Positions 8,148 to 16,235 of a DNA stretch of 23,577 nt are shown one piece after another. Source of the stretch: Prevotellaceae bacterium (lineage in GTDB: Bacteria; Bacteroidota; Bacteroidia; Bacteroidales; Paludibacteraceae); contig JACJXJ010000021.1 in NCBI GenBank assembly GCA_020636695.1, positions 1 through 23,577 of the forward strand, in the 5' to 3' direction. Each line of letters begins with the position of its first letter. Position 1 is the stretch's first letter. The position numbers were made by a program, and so were the translations under genes. The notes under the pieces are model-generated. The model made no database searches, was not told the origin of the DNA, and was given only the letters and a program-made list of their open reading frames with translations.

Positions 8148-8924
8148 CTAAAATTTAACAATGTAGGATTCTTTTTGTAAATCAGGATTAAAGAGTGTAA
8201 TTCCCATTTGGAATAAGTCCATGTCTACTCTTATTTGAGTATGTTTGATTTCGTTCCAAGCTCGCTCCATTTCTTCGGACCAATGTATGTCATCAAATAT
8301 AAAGACTGTTTTTGAATGCGCTTTTGGTAGGCAGTGCTCAAAATAGCTGATAGTGGCTTCGTAGGTGGATTGGCATCAAAGAAAACAATGTCTAGTCTAG
8401 GTAATTTTCAACACCTCAGGTAACATTAAATCGATATCGCCTTGTACGATAGAGATATTGGTGAGGTTATGTTGTTTGAAATTTCTCTTGGCTATGTTGC
8501 AAAGTGATGGTTCACCTTCGATGGTAATTACATTTGCTTGAGAATTTGCTGCGGCTAAATGCATGGTAGTTAAACCGATATTGGTTCCTAATTCAACAAT
8601 GTACTGTGCATTTGTGTTATTTGTAATACGAAATAGAAGTTCTGCATATTTTTGCTTGGTGGTCGATTTTTTTGCAATTTCACCAATAGTGGTGGTGCGT
8701 GCAGGGCTGGTCCCAAATCCAGCTAATGTAATTTCTGTTTTGTTCAATAGGAGTTCCTTACGTATGGTGCGGAGCGTTTGGTAGGCATAAAAAAAATCCT
8801 TTTCGTATAATACATGGTTGAGCCAATGAAATACGAAAGGTGAGTGCACACCAAAGCCTTTATAATGCTTTGCGCGGCGCCGATAACGTAAATATGCGCT
8901 AATTTTGTAGTAAGGTATCTTCAT
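8148..8924 (-). CDS. Class I SAM-dependent O-methyltransferase, with two compensating frameshifts
   Basis: The first segment (8924 to 8397) carries the SAM-binding motif VELGTNIGLTTMHLAA and the acidic EGEPS motif, typical of small class I O-methyltransferases. It ends early at TAG 8399-8397. Moving one base on around 8400-8412 restores PRLDIVFFDANP. A second shift back around 8360-8372 restores EATISYFEHCLP, FIFDDIHWSEEME and an end at YIVKF, with TAG 8150-8148. The repaired protein is about 258 residues and contiguous in homology, and the first and last segments share a frame. The first shift looks like one extra A in an AAAA run. These are probably sequencing errors; otherwise the gene is broken. 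It heads a unit with the adenosyltransferase and has a TACCTTTG box just upstream. The methyl acceptor cannot be inferred. Confidence 0.82.
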
Positions 8925-8937
8925 GATTTAAGGTATG

Positions 8938-8945
8938 CAAAGGTA
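8938..8945 (-). promoter_or_regulatory. Bacteroidota -7 box upstream of the O-methyltransferase
   Basis: The minus strand reads TACCTTTG, ending 14 bases before ATG 8924. A TTG lies about 17 bases further upstream. It probably drives the methyltransferase-adenosyltransferase pair with a very short leader. Confidence 0.5.
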
Positions 8946-9072
8946 CTATTATTTTTTTAAACAATATATCGGGATTAGGTGTTTTTTTTGTTTTTTATAT
9001 TTGAGGATTGGTAATATTGTAAATCTATTTATATATTTTCGTTTAACTATTACATATATCAAATATTTTACT

Positions 9073-9080
9073 TATTTTTG
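9073..9080 (+). promoter_or_regulatory. Bacteroidota -7 box upstream of the small lipoprotein
   Basis: TATTTTTG matches TAnnTTTG in a very AT-rich intergenic region, 95 bases before the lipoprotein start, implying a leader of about 90 bases. AT-richness raises the chance of a coincidental match. Confidence 0.4.
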
Positions 9081-9175
9081 CACTAAATATAAATAATTTA
9101 TGTGTGCAGCGTTTTTTGGGTTTAGAACATCTTACGATTATACATTATTGTTAATTTTATTTATTTAAATTAGTT

Positions 9176-9430
9176 ATGAAAAAAAACTTTTTGATTGCAG
9201 CGGTTTTAATTCTTGCTGCTTTAGGGATGAGTGCGTGTAGTGATACGAAGTCTTGTTATGAATTTACCACGGTTATTCATTGGACCTCTACTACTCAAAC
9301 AACAAGTGTCACTTATGAGTATATGACGAAAACTGAGGCAGATGCTCACAAAGCAGATTTAGAGACTTCTTCGTCGACATGTACTTACAAACGTGTTTCA
9401 AAAAGTGAAGCTGATTGTACGAATGATTAA
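9176..9430 (+). CDS. Small cysteine-containing lipoprotein, function unknown
   Basis: The 84-residue product starts MKKNFLIAAVLILAALGMSA followed by Cys21, a clear lipoprotein signal peptide. The mature part is about 64 residues, rich in Thr and Ser, with three more cysteines at 27, 69 and 81, and two similar KTEAD/KSEAD segments (residues 52-56 and 76-80). It could form one disulfide in the periplasm. It is not recognisable as a known family. The gene is monocistronic, bounded by a promoter-like box upstream and a strong terminator 16 bases downstream, which supports it being a real gene despite its size. Confidence 0.78.
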   Translation: MKKNFLIAAVLILAALGMSACSDTKSCYEFTTVIHWTSTTQTTSVTYEYMTKTEADAHKADLETSSSTCTYKRVSKSEADCTND

Positions 9431-9445
9431 CTTTTTACTTTTTGT

Positions 9446-9479
9446 AAAAAACCTTCCAATATTCTTGGGAGGTTTTTTT
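9446..9479 (+). terminator. Rho-independent terminator after the small lipoprotein
   Basis: Arms 9446-9459 and 9465-9478 form a 14-bp stem with one G-U wobble and a 5-base loop (TATTC), flanked by A6 on the left and T7 on the right. This is a textbook intrinsic terminator that separates the lipoprotein from sulP. Confidence 0.9.
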
Positions 9480-9501
9480 ATGCATATTTGTGTTCAATTT
9501 A

Positions 9502-9533
9502 ATTGGTGGTGTATGTGTAAATATATACCTTTG
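9502..9533 (+). promoter_or_regulatory. Bacteroidota promoter of the SulP gene
   Basis: A -33-like ATTG (9502-9505) and a -7 box TACCTTTG (9526-9533) are separated by 20 bases, the spacing usual for Bacteroidota primary promoters. It lies just past the lipoprotein terminator and predicts a leader of roughly 95 bases before ATG 9636. Confidence 0.65.
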
Positions 9534-9635
9534 CAAAAGTTTTTTAGAGGTGTTGATTCTTTTCTTTTAAGCTCTATTTTAGTAACTTATAACTTTTGAT
9601 ATATCTATTTGATTTTATAAAATTATCCTTTTACG

Positions 9636-11336
9636 ATGAAAATTTCTCTTAAAGAGGTTTTTTACCCCAAAATTATTTCGAGTCTTAAGCAGTATAGCAA
9701 AGAACGTTTTCTAACCGATTTGATGGCTGGTATTATTGTCGGTATCGTGGCTATACCTTTGGCTATTGCCTTTGGTATTGCTTCGGGAGTTGGTCCTACT
9801 GAAGGTTTGGTGACCGCTATTATAGCTGGTTTTCTTATCTCTTTATTTGGTGGGTCAAAAGTTCAAATTGGTGGCCCTACAGGTGCTTTTATTGTTATTG
9901 TTTATGGTATTATTCAACAACATGGTATTACAGGGTTAACTATTGCTACGTTGATGGCTGGTGTATTGTTGGTGTTGATGGGTGTATTTAAATTGGGTAA
10001 TGTTATTAAATTTGTTCCTTATCCAGTCATTGTTGGCTTCACTGCAGGGATTGCATTAACTATTTTCTCGACCCAAATGAATGATTTGTTTGGATTAGAA
10101 TTAACCAAAGTTCCAGCCAATTTTATTGATAAATGGATTTGTTATGCTGATAATATATCGAATATCAATTGGTTGGCATTGCTTATAGGGGCGGTTAGTT
10201 TGTTCATTATTATATTAACTCCAAAGATTTCCAAAAAGATTCCAGGTTCTTTAGTTGCTATTGTGCTGGTTACTCTAGTTGTTTGGGGATTAAAACGGTT
10301 TGCAGGTATTGATGGCATCCAAACTATTGGCGATTTATATGAATTACCTTCGGGTATTCCTGCGCCTAAAATGCCATCTGTCAATTTAGCAGAAGGGCAG
10401 TCTATTTTTGGATTGATGCAACAATTATTTCCAGCTGCCTTTACTATTGCTATGTTGGGCGCCATTGAGTCGTTGCTTTCTGCCATGGTAGCCGATGGTG
10501 TTATTGGCGATAAACATAATTCCAATACCGAACTGATTGGTCAAGGAATTGCCAATATGGTGGTGCCATTTTTTGGAGGTATTCCTGCTACAGGTGCTAT
10601 TGCACGAACGATGACTAATATTAATAATGGTGGTAGAACTCCAGTGGCAGGTATTGTTCATGCTTTAGTTTTGTTGTTGGTTCTGCTGTTTTTAGGTAAA
10701 TTAGTTGGATTTATTCCTATGGCGTGTTTGGCTGGTGTGTTAATTATGGTTTCCTATAATATGAGTGAGTGGCGTACCATTGTGGCGTTGTCCAAAAATC
10801 CAAAGTCGGATTTTGTGGTTATGCTTGTTACATTTGTTTTGACCGTAATTTTTGATTTGACCATTGCAATAGAAGTTGGTTTGCTTTTAGCTATTGTACT
10901 ATTTCTTAAACGCACTAGTGAGTCTGTTTCTATCAAAGTGTTTCATGATGAGATTGATCCAAATCAAGAATCGGAGGTTGTTACAGATCAAGAAAAACTA
11001 TTGATACCTAATGGTGTAGAAGTGTATGAAATAGATGGCCCCTATTTTTTTGGAATTGCTAATAAATTTGATGAAGTGATGAAGGAAGTCGGCGATGTGC
11101 CTAAAGTGCGTATTATTAGAATGCGTAGAGTTCCCTTTATTGATTCTACAGGCATACACAACTTGACAACTTTATGTAAACAATCTTCAAAAGCTGGTAT
11201 TGAAGTTGTGTTATCGGGGGTTAATCCATCTGTTTATGAAACCTTAGTGAAAGCTGGATTTGAAAAAATGATTCGCACAGAAAATATTTGTCCTAATATT
11301 AATGTAGCATTAGAACGTGCATCGGCATTGTTGTAG
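9636..11336 (+). CDS. SulP family inorganic anion transporter with STAS domain
   Basis: SulP (SLC26-type) transporters move sulfate, bicarbonate or related anions across the inner membrane by proton or sodium coupling or exchange. The 566-residue protein has the usual build. Residues about 20-430 form many membrane segments, with LMAGIIVGIVAIPLAIAFGI near the start and GGSKVQIGGPTGAFIVIVYG after it. Residues about 450-560 are a cytoplasmic STAS domain containing FIDSTGIHNL (Asp503-Gly506). The substrate cannot be read from sequence; no sulfate-assimilation or carbonic anhydrase gene is nearby. It is probably monocistronic and converges with the DUF4491 gene, 7 bases away. Confidence 0.95.
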   Translation: MKISLKEVFYPKIISSLKQYSKERFLTDLMAGIIVGIVAIPLAIAFGIASGVGPTEGLVTAIIAGFLISLFGGSKVQIGGPTGAFIVIVYGIIQQHGITGLTIATLMAGVLLVLMGVFKLGNVIKFVPYPVIVGFTAGIALTIFSTQMNDLFGLELTKVPANFIDKWICYADNISNINWLALLIGAVSLFIIILTPKISKKIPGSLVAIVLVTLVVWGLKRFAGIDGIQTIGDLYELPSGIPAPKMPSVNLAEGQSIFGLMQQLFPAAFTIAMLGAIESLLSAMVADGVIGDKHNSNTELIGQGIANMVVPFFGGIPATGAIARTMTNINNGGRTPVAGIVHALVLLLVLLFLGKLVGFIPMACLAGVLIMVSYNMSEWRTIVALSKNPKSDFVVMLVTFVLTVIFDLTIAIEVGLLLAIVLFLKRTSESVSIKVFHDEIDPNQESEVVTDQEKLLIPNGVEVYEIDGPYFFGIANKFDEVMKEVGDVPKVRIIRMRRVPFIDSTGIHNLTTLCKQSSKAGIEVVLSGVNPSVYETLVKAGFEKMIRTENICPNINVALERASALL

Positions 11337-11343
11337 GTAAAGT

Positions 11344-11649
11344 TTAGGAGCGTTTGGGATTTTTTGGAAACCAACCTTTTTGGACGCGTTTTCGTTGTTC
11401 GAACACTTCTAGAATGCTCCACAAGGATGAAAATCCTGTAACTGCTAATGTGGCTGAATAAAAGGTGTCTTTGATATAAACAGCGGCGATTAAGAGAGCT
11501 AGACCTGCAATTAGAAACGCCCACCAGCAATTGACACCAAAGTAATATTCGCCTTTGATAACTAAAGGGTGAAAAAGACCAATGATGAGGAATGTGATGA
11601 GACCGATGGCAATTCCTGTGAGATGATAAGTCGTAAGTAGTTCTGACAT
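11344..11649 (-). CDS. DUF4491 family integral membrane protein
   Basis: The 101-residue protein has about three membrane helices. The core GIAIGLITFLIIGLFHPLVI, then KGEYYFGVNCWWAFLIAGL, is characteristic of the DUF4491 family of small membrane proteins. A basic tail (QRKRVQKGWFPKNPKRS) should face the cytoplasm. The frame starts at ATG 11649 and has its own TAACTTTG box upstream. It converges with the SulP gene. The function of the family is unknown. Confidence 0.88.
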   Translation of the reverse strand: MSELLTTYHLTGIAIGLITFLIIGLFHPLVIKGEYYFGVNCWWAFLIAGLALLIAAVYIKDTFYSATLAVTGFSSLWSILEVFEQRKRVQKGWFPKNPKRS

Positions 11650-11666
11650 ACGGTAAATTTTGTTTG

Positions 11667-11674
11667 CAAAGTTA
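11667..11674 (-). promoter_or_regulatory. Bacteroidota -7 box upstream of the DUF4491 gene
   Basis: The minus strand reads TAACTTTG, a match to TAnnTTTG, 18 bases before ATG 11649. The -33 element is not clear. Confidence 0.45.
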
Positions 11675-11709
11675 TAAGTTTTTAGGTTTTAAGTAAAGAT
11701 AAAATAAAT

Positions 11710-12345
11710 ATGAAATATAGATTTTTTTCTCTGTGTCTATTATTTTCACTAGCTATCAATTTGTTAGCCGAAAATAAGAACGTATCAAAATTGGCTTATA
11801 GCGGTTTTTCTGGCGGTATGATGTTACACACTGGATTTGTCCAAAGTCGCGATTTTGCCTTTTATAATCCTAATGGAACAGTTCGTGAAACCGCAAAACT
11901 ACAAGGAGCTCCATTTGGGATTGGTGGAGCTATTCGATTGCATTTCGGAGAGCATTTACGTGTGGGTTCTGAAGGGTATGTGTCTACATTAACGTATGGT
12001 AAAAATCATAGTTATTCTTCGATAGGATGGGGTGGAATTTTAGCTGATTGTGCTTGGCATATAAATTCGTGGACACCTTTTATAGGAGGAACTATTGGTG
12101 GCGGAAGTGTCAAAAACTTAACACTTTTAGAACCAACGCCTGATGATTTTACGCTCGAAAAGAACAGTACTTCTTATCGCAAATACACTTTTATGGCGTT
12201 GACGCCTTTTGTTGGCGTGGAATATGCCATGACAGAAAAGGTTCACCTGGTATTAAAGGTGGATTATTTACTAAATCTTACCAATTGGCAGGATGATTTT
12301 GCAACAGGACCAAGAGTTTACGTTGGTTTTATGTTCTGCCATTAA
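11710..12345 (+). CDS. Secreted outer-membrane beta-barrel-like protein, function unknown
   Basis: The 211-residue product has a signal peptide (MKYRFFSLCLLFSLAINLLA) with cleavage probably after Ala20. The mature protein is Gly- and aromatic-rich with alternating strand patterns (GFSGGMMLHTGFVQSRDFAF, GIGGAIRLHFGEHLRVGSEG, FVGVEYAMTEKVHLVLKVDY) and ends in a strand, GPRVYVGFMFCH. That suggests a small eight-stranded barrel in the outer membrane. I do not recognise a named family. It is divergent from the DUF4491 gene and converges with the dipeptidase gene 21 bases away. Confidence 0.78.
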   Translation: MKYRFFSLCLLFSLAINLLAENKNVSKLAYSGFSGGMMLHTGFVQSRDFAFYNPNGTVRETAKLQGAPFGIGGAIRLHFGEHLRVGSEGYVSTLTYGKNHSYSSIGWGGILADCAWHINSWTPFIGGTIGGGSVKNLTLLEPTPDDFTLEKNSTSYRKYTFMALTPFVGVEYAMTEKVHLVLKVDYLLNLTNWQDDFATGPRVYVGFMFCH

Positions 12346-12366
12346 TTGTCCATCTTCTGAGTTAAG

Positions 12367-13725
12367 TTAGTTGCCGTATTCCTTGTAAAATTCGACTACA
12401 GCTTCAATTCCCTGACGAAAAATGGTTAAATCAAAATTTTCGTTAGGTGAGTGAATGGCGTTTGATTCTAAACCGAATCCCATCAGGATAGTTTTTATGC
12501 CTAGAACTTGCTCGAACGTGCTGATGATAGGAATGCTTCCTCCACGTCGTACGGCTAATGGCTTTTGTCCAAACGCTTTTTCAAAACCTTTTTCTGCTGC
12601 TTTATAGGCAGGTAAATCGATAGGGCAAACGTAGCCTTGACCGCCATGCATTGGTGTTACTTTTATGCGAACACTTTTTGGCGCTAATTGGTGCATATAA
12701 TCGATGAATAACTGTGAAATAGTTTCGTGATTTTGATTAGCCACTAACCGACACGAAACCTTGGCATAAGCTTTTGATGGCAACACAGTTTTACTGCCTT
12801 CGCCCGTATAACCGCCCCAAATTCCGCATACATCGAATGATGGACGACAACTGTTGCGTTCTAGTGTGCTGTAACCAATTTCGCCTTGCACTTCATTGAT
12901 GTCAATATTTTGCTTGTATTTTTCTAAATTGAATGGGATTTTGGCAATCATGTCGCGCTCTGCTTGCGGCACTGGTAAAACATCGTCGTAAAAGTGGGGA
13001 ATGGTGATACGTCCGTCACGGTCTATGACTTTAGCTAATAACTCGCATAAAGTGTTGATTGGATTGGCTACGGCTCCACCAAAGTGACCAGAATGTAAGT
13101 CGCGATTAGGGCCAGTAACTTCAATTTCCCAATAGGCTAAACCACGCAATCCTGTTGTCAAACTTGGTGTGTCGGCTCCCAACATGCTCGTGTCGGAAAC
13201 GAGTATAATATCGGCTTTGAGTAAGTCTTTATGCTCTTCGCAAAACGCTTCCAGCGAAGGCGAACCAATTTCTTCTTCACCTTCAAAAATGAATTTCACG
13301 TTGCAGTTTAGCAAATCGTTTTTGACTAAATATTCGAACGCTTTTACTTGAATAAACGATTGTCCTTTGTCGTCGTCAGCACCACGTGCCCATAGGTGAT
13401 TATCTCTAATGACGGGTTCAAATGGATCTGATTTCCACAATTCGAGTGGCTCGGCAGGCATCACATCGTAGTGGGCATAAACGAGTACCGTTTTTGCGTC
13501 TGGACTCACACGTTTTTCTCCATAAACAATTGGATTGCCTTTGCTGGGCATAATGTTTACATGGTCGGCACCGGCTTCCAGAAGTAGTTGCTGCCAACGT
13601 TCGGCACAGCGCAGCATATCAGCTTTGTGTTCTGGCTTGGCGCTGATACTTGGTATGCGAATCAATGAAAAAAGTTCGTCAAAAAAACGTGCTTCATTCG
13701 TGGCGATGTAAGTTTTTATGTCCAT
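12367..13725 (-). CDS. M20 family dipeptidase / metallo-hydrolase
   Basis: M20 enzymes are cytoplasmic di-zinc peptidases that cleave dipeptides or related amides. The metal-binding motifs are in order: VLVYAHYDVMP (His85, Asp87), ARGADDDKGQ (bridging Asp118), FEGEEEIGSPS (Glu150-152), SDTS near residue 178 and HSPNENF near the C-terminus. The dimerisation insert begins around residue 195 with RDLHSGHFGGAVANPI, which includes the conserved histidine. The 452 residues match the broad-specificity dipeptidase group rather than DapE or ArgE. The gene starts 27 bases after the isomerase-like gene on the same strand, so they probably share a transcript. Confidence 0.93.
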   Translation of the reverse strand: MDIKTYIATNEARFFDELFSLIRIPSISAKPEHKADMLRCAERWQQLLLEAGADHVNIMPSKGNPIVYGEKRVSPDAKTVLVYAHYDVMPAEPLELWKSDPFEPVIRDNHLWARGADDDKGQSFIQVKAFEYLVKNDLLNCNVKFIFEGEEEIGSPSLEAFCEEHKDLLKADIILVSDTSMLGADTPSLTTGLRGLAYWEIEVTGPNRDLHSGHFGGAVANPINTLCELLAKVIDRDGRITIPHFYDDVLPVPQAERDMIAKIPFNLEKYKQNIDINEVQGEIGYSTLERNSCRPSFDVCGIWGGYTGEGSKTVLPSKAYAKVSCRLVANQNHETISQLFIDYMHQLAPKSVRIKVTPMHGGQGYVCPIDLPAYKAAEKGFEKAFGQKPLAVRRGGSIPIISTFEQVLGIKTILMGFGLESNAIHSPNENFDLTIFRQGIEAVVEFYKEYGN

Positions 13726-13752
13726 AGGGTCAATTATTTATAGAGATGATTA

Positions 13753-14991
13753 TTATCGAATTCGTGTCAATTTATTTTCTTGAAAGAAACGATTAATTTG
13801 GTCGGCGTAATTGCCATGAATCAATACGTGGTGATTTCCAATTGGATTATTCAGAAAATAACTCGTTGATTCGTGCAATTGAAGTCGTACTTGTGTGCGA
13901 CAAACGTTATTAAAATTGGTATTTTCTATTAATTTTGCTGATGATACAAAATATTCATCCAATTTGCTACCTCCGCATTTGACGAGTGTAAACTCACCGG
14001 CAGGCAAGGTGCCTTGAATGGCAACACCGCTTTCGCTTTCGAAATGTGTCCGAATGGTGTAATTGGTGGTTTGTTTTAAGCCAATAGTGCAATGTGCTAA
14101 TAACATCGTGTTGGTAGAACTGTCTATTTGCGATGGATTACACATGAAACCTGTTTGTCCTGTAATTGCTTTGACAGCCATTAAGGTAAAAAGCGTTTGT
14201 AAATCGCCTTCACAACCAGCAATAATGCCTTCGTCGTTGAGTAGTGCAAGTGCCAAACAGCCAGTTGTTCCCGTGGTTGGAATAAGTCCAAAGCATTGAA
14301 TAGTAATGGCGTCTAATTGATGCAAAACGCACACGTTACGAATGGCTTTGTATAAGCGATACGCTTTTATAATATCTTCACGATTAGGCTCTTTGCAACT
14401 ACATGCTTGTTGTGTAAAATTATCAGCATCTTTTTCAACTTCTTGATCAGTAATTTTGGCATATTCGTGGTTGATGTCGTCGAGCGCGATGTCCATAAAT
14501 TCTACGCCCCAGCGATTTTTGGCTTCCAAGTAGTTCACGCCACTTGCAATTAACCAAGCCGACGGTGTGCCCATAACGCCCACGCGTTTACTCTGAAGTA
14601 GATGTTTGTAATGATATAATTTCTGATAATCGCCTATTTCTTTTAAAATAGTTTCGCTGTTGCCATGAATGATGTGACAAGGTGCGCCTTGTTGACGTGC
14701 CCATGTGTTTATCTCGAGCGATGCAGCTAATGAATTTTGTAATCCATCGGTGAGTAAAAAGAGTGGTTTTGGTAGTTGCTCGTAATGACTTTTAAATGAA
14801 AATTCGACGCCTCCACTCGAAATAAATACGAGTTGTAAATCGTCTGTTTGTAATGTGTCAAGTTGCTTAGGGTCAATGATATTAACCACATATTCTTTTT
14901 CTAATGTGGTAAACAACTCTTGGTGGCTAGCGCGAATAGAGCCTTGTTTGTTGAGCTCCGATGCAAAGGTGATTAAGTTCAGTTTGTTCAT
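13753..14991 (-). CDS. L-fucose/L-arabinose isomerase-like protein
   Basis: The 412-residue protein has the two-part layout of the fucose isomerase superfamily. An N-terminal Rossmann-like region (residues 1-150) ends with RVGVMGTPSAWLIASG. The C-terminal part contains GCEGDLQTLFTLMAVKAITG (Glu261, Asp263), FMCNPSQID and LAHCTIG (His300), which correspond to the metal-binding and catalytic region of this family. It is shorter than classical FucI (about 590 residues) and closer to the COG2407-like proteins, whose substrates are often unproven. No fucose transporter, kinase or aldolase gene lies nearby, and its partner is a dipeptidase, so sugar isomerisation is inferred only from family membership. 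Confidence 0.75.
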   Translation of the reverse strand: MNKLNLITFASELNKQGSIRASHQELFTTLEKEYVVNIIDPKQLDTLQTDDLQLVFISSGGVEFSFKSHYEQLPKPLFLLTDGLQNSLAASLEINTWARQQGAPCHIIHGNSETILKEIGDYQKLYHYKHLLQSKRVGVMGTPSAWLIASGVNYLEAKNRWGVEFMDIALDDINHEYAKITDQEVEKDADNFTQQACSCKEPNREDIIKAYRLYKAIRNVCVLHQLDAITIQCFGLIPTTGTTGCLALALLNDEGIIAGCEGDLQTLFTLMAVKAITGQTGFMCNPSQIDSSTNTMLLAHCTIGLKQTTNYTIRTHFESESGVAIQGTLPAGEFTLVKCGGSKLDEYFVSSAKLIENTNFNNVCRTQVRLQLHESTSYFLNNPIGNHHVLIHGNYADQINRFFQENKLTRIR

Positions 14992-15028
14992 AATAATTGG
15001 TCATGTAAGGTTAATTGGTTTTATTGCC

Positions 15029-15060
15029 CAAAGATAGATAAAAAATAGAATTTGTACAAT
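15029..15060 (-). promoter_or_regulatory. Bacteroidota promoter of the isomerase-like/dipeptidase unit
   Basis: On the minus strand an ATTG (15060-15057) is followed 20 bases later by TATCTTTG (15036-15029), the -33/-7 arrangement of the phylum. It lies 38 bases before ATG 14991. Confidence 0.65.
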
Positions 15061-15163
15061 TATTTTGTCGTGTCAGTTATTTATGAGTCTTCTTTTTTTC
15101 GGTTAATTTTATCATCACCTAAAAAAATATAACTAAAGCAGCGGTTGCCTGAATAAAAACTAT

Positions 15164-15171
15164 TACTTTTG
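15164..15171 (+). promoter_or_regulatory. Bacteroidota -7 box upstream of the CDF transporter
   Basis: TACTTTTG matches TAnnTTTG 24 bases before ATG 15195. A TTG at 15145-15147 is 16 bases upstream, somewhat closer than usual. Confidence 0.5.
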
Positions 15172-15194
15172 TATATTGTCAAAATTTTTACGAG

Positions 15195-16103
15195 ATGGAA
15201 GATCATCATTCACATCATCATACTCACGTGCATGCCCCTGAGGGTGGAAAAAATATAGCTATCGCTTTTTTGCTCAATTTTTCGTTTACTATCATCGAAC
15301 TTATCGGTGGTTTGCTTACCAATAGCGTGGCTATTTTGTCGGATGCTTTACATGATTTGGGCGATTCTATTTCGCTCGCATTAGCTTGGTATTTTCAAAA
15401 AGTGTCTGGTCATTCGCCAAGCGCGCGTTATTCGTATGGTTATAAGCGCTTTGCATTGTTGGGCGCGCTGATTAATGCCACGGTATTATTGTTGGGCTCG
15501 GTGTTTGTTATTTATGCAAGCGTTATGCGTATTCTACAACCCCAATATGTGAAAGTGGAGGGTATGTTTTTGCTCGCTATTTTGGGCGTTATTATCAATG
15601 GTGTGGCTGTTTGGCGTACTCATAAAAGCAGTGGTATTAATGAGCGAATAGTCTCTCTGCATTTATTGGAAGACGTTTTAGGTTGGATAGCAGTGCTCAT
15701 TGCTTCGGTGGTGATGATGTTTGTTGAGGTGCCTATTTTAGATCCAATTTTGTCCATTGGAATTTCGGTATTCGTTTTGTATAACGTCGTTCGTAATTTA
15801 ATGGCAACGTTTAATGTCATACTTCAAGGCGTGCCTTCTGATATAAAACTAATTGAATTGCAGAAAAAAGTCGAACAACTCGAAGCTGTTATTTCTGTAC
15901 ACGATTTACATGTTTGGAGTCTTGATAGTCAATATAACATTGCTAGTTTACATGCCGTTATTTCTCCTGAAATGACGTTAGACCAGATGGCACAATTGAA
16001 ACAGGAGATAAAATTGCTTATGCTTGCTGAGCAGATTGAACATACAACGGTCGAATTTGAAACTGAGCAGGAAGAATGTCATCCTTGTGATGCCCGTTTG
16101 TAA
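15195..16103 (+). CDS. Cation diffusion facilitator (Zn2+/divalent metal exporter)
   Basis: CDF proteins export zinc or similar divalent metals from the cytoplasm in exchange for protons. The N-terminus is histidine-rich (HHSHHHTHVHAP), a likely metal-collecting tail. Six membrane helices follow from about residue 20 to 200. The transport site residues are present: SDALHDLGD in helix 2 (Asp50, Asp54) and HLLED in helix 5 (His156, Asp160). The cytoplasmic C-terminal domain (about 210-300) has the family HDLHVWSLDSQYN segment and ends in a Cys/His-bearing tail (EECHPCDARL). The 302-residue length is standard. The His-rich start and HxxxD pattern favour zinc (CzcD/ZitB type). It is separated from udk by 132 bases with another promoter box. 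Confidence 0.95.
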   Translation: MEDHHSHHHTHVHAPEGGKNIAIAFLLNFSFTIIELIGGLLTNSVAILSDALHDLGDSISLALAWYFQKVSGHSPSARYSYGYKRFALLGALINATVLLLGSVFVIYASVMRILQPQYVKVEGMFLLAILGVIINGVAVWRTHKSSGINERIVSLHLLEDVLGWIAVLIASVVMMFVEVPILDPILSIGISVFVLYNVVRNLMATFNVILQGVPSDIKLIELQKKVEQLEAVISVHDLHVWSLDSQYNIASLHAVISPEMTLDQMAQLKQEIKLLMLAEQIEHTTVEFETEQEECHPCDARL

Positions 16104-16156
16104 GCTGTTGTATAAAAACTTTTAGAGGCTATCTATGAAAATAAAATTTAAAAGTG

Positions 16157-16164
16157 TATCTTTG
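16157..16164 (+). promoter_or_regulatory. Bacteroidota -7 box upstream of udk
   Basis: TATCTTTG lies 71 bases before ATG 16236 and probably starts the long udk-to-rfbC transcript. No clear -33 TTG is seen at 19-21 bases. Confidence 0.5.
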
Positions 16165-16235
16165 TAGCAACGTCTTTGAGGTGTAAAAATAGGTGTTCAT
16201 GTTCTTAAATTATAACTAATTACAATCATACGAGT

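Noticed and set aside
9393..9599. Plus-strand frame of 68 codons
   Set aside because: It overlaps the lipoprotein end, runs through its terminator and the sulP promoter, and has no family features.
11234..11530. Minus-strand frame of 98 codons
   Set aside because: It straddles the ends of sulP and DUF4491, both well-supported in other frames.
15195..15240. CATCAT-type histidine-codon repeat as a DNA repeat element
   Set aside because: It is simply the coding sequence of the His-rich metal-binding tail usual in CDF exporters.
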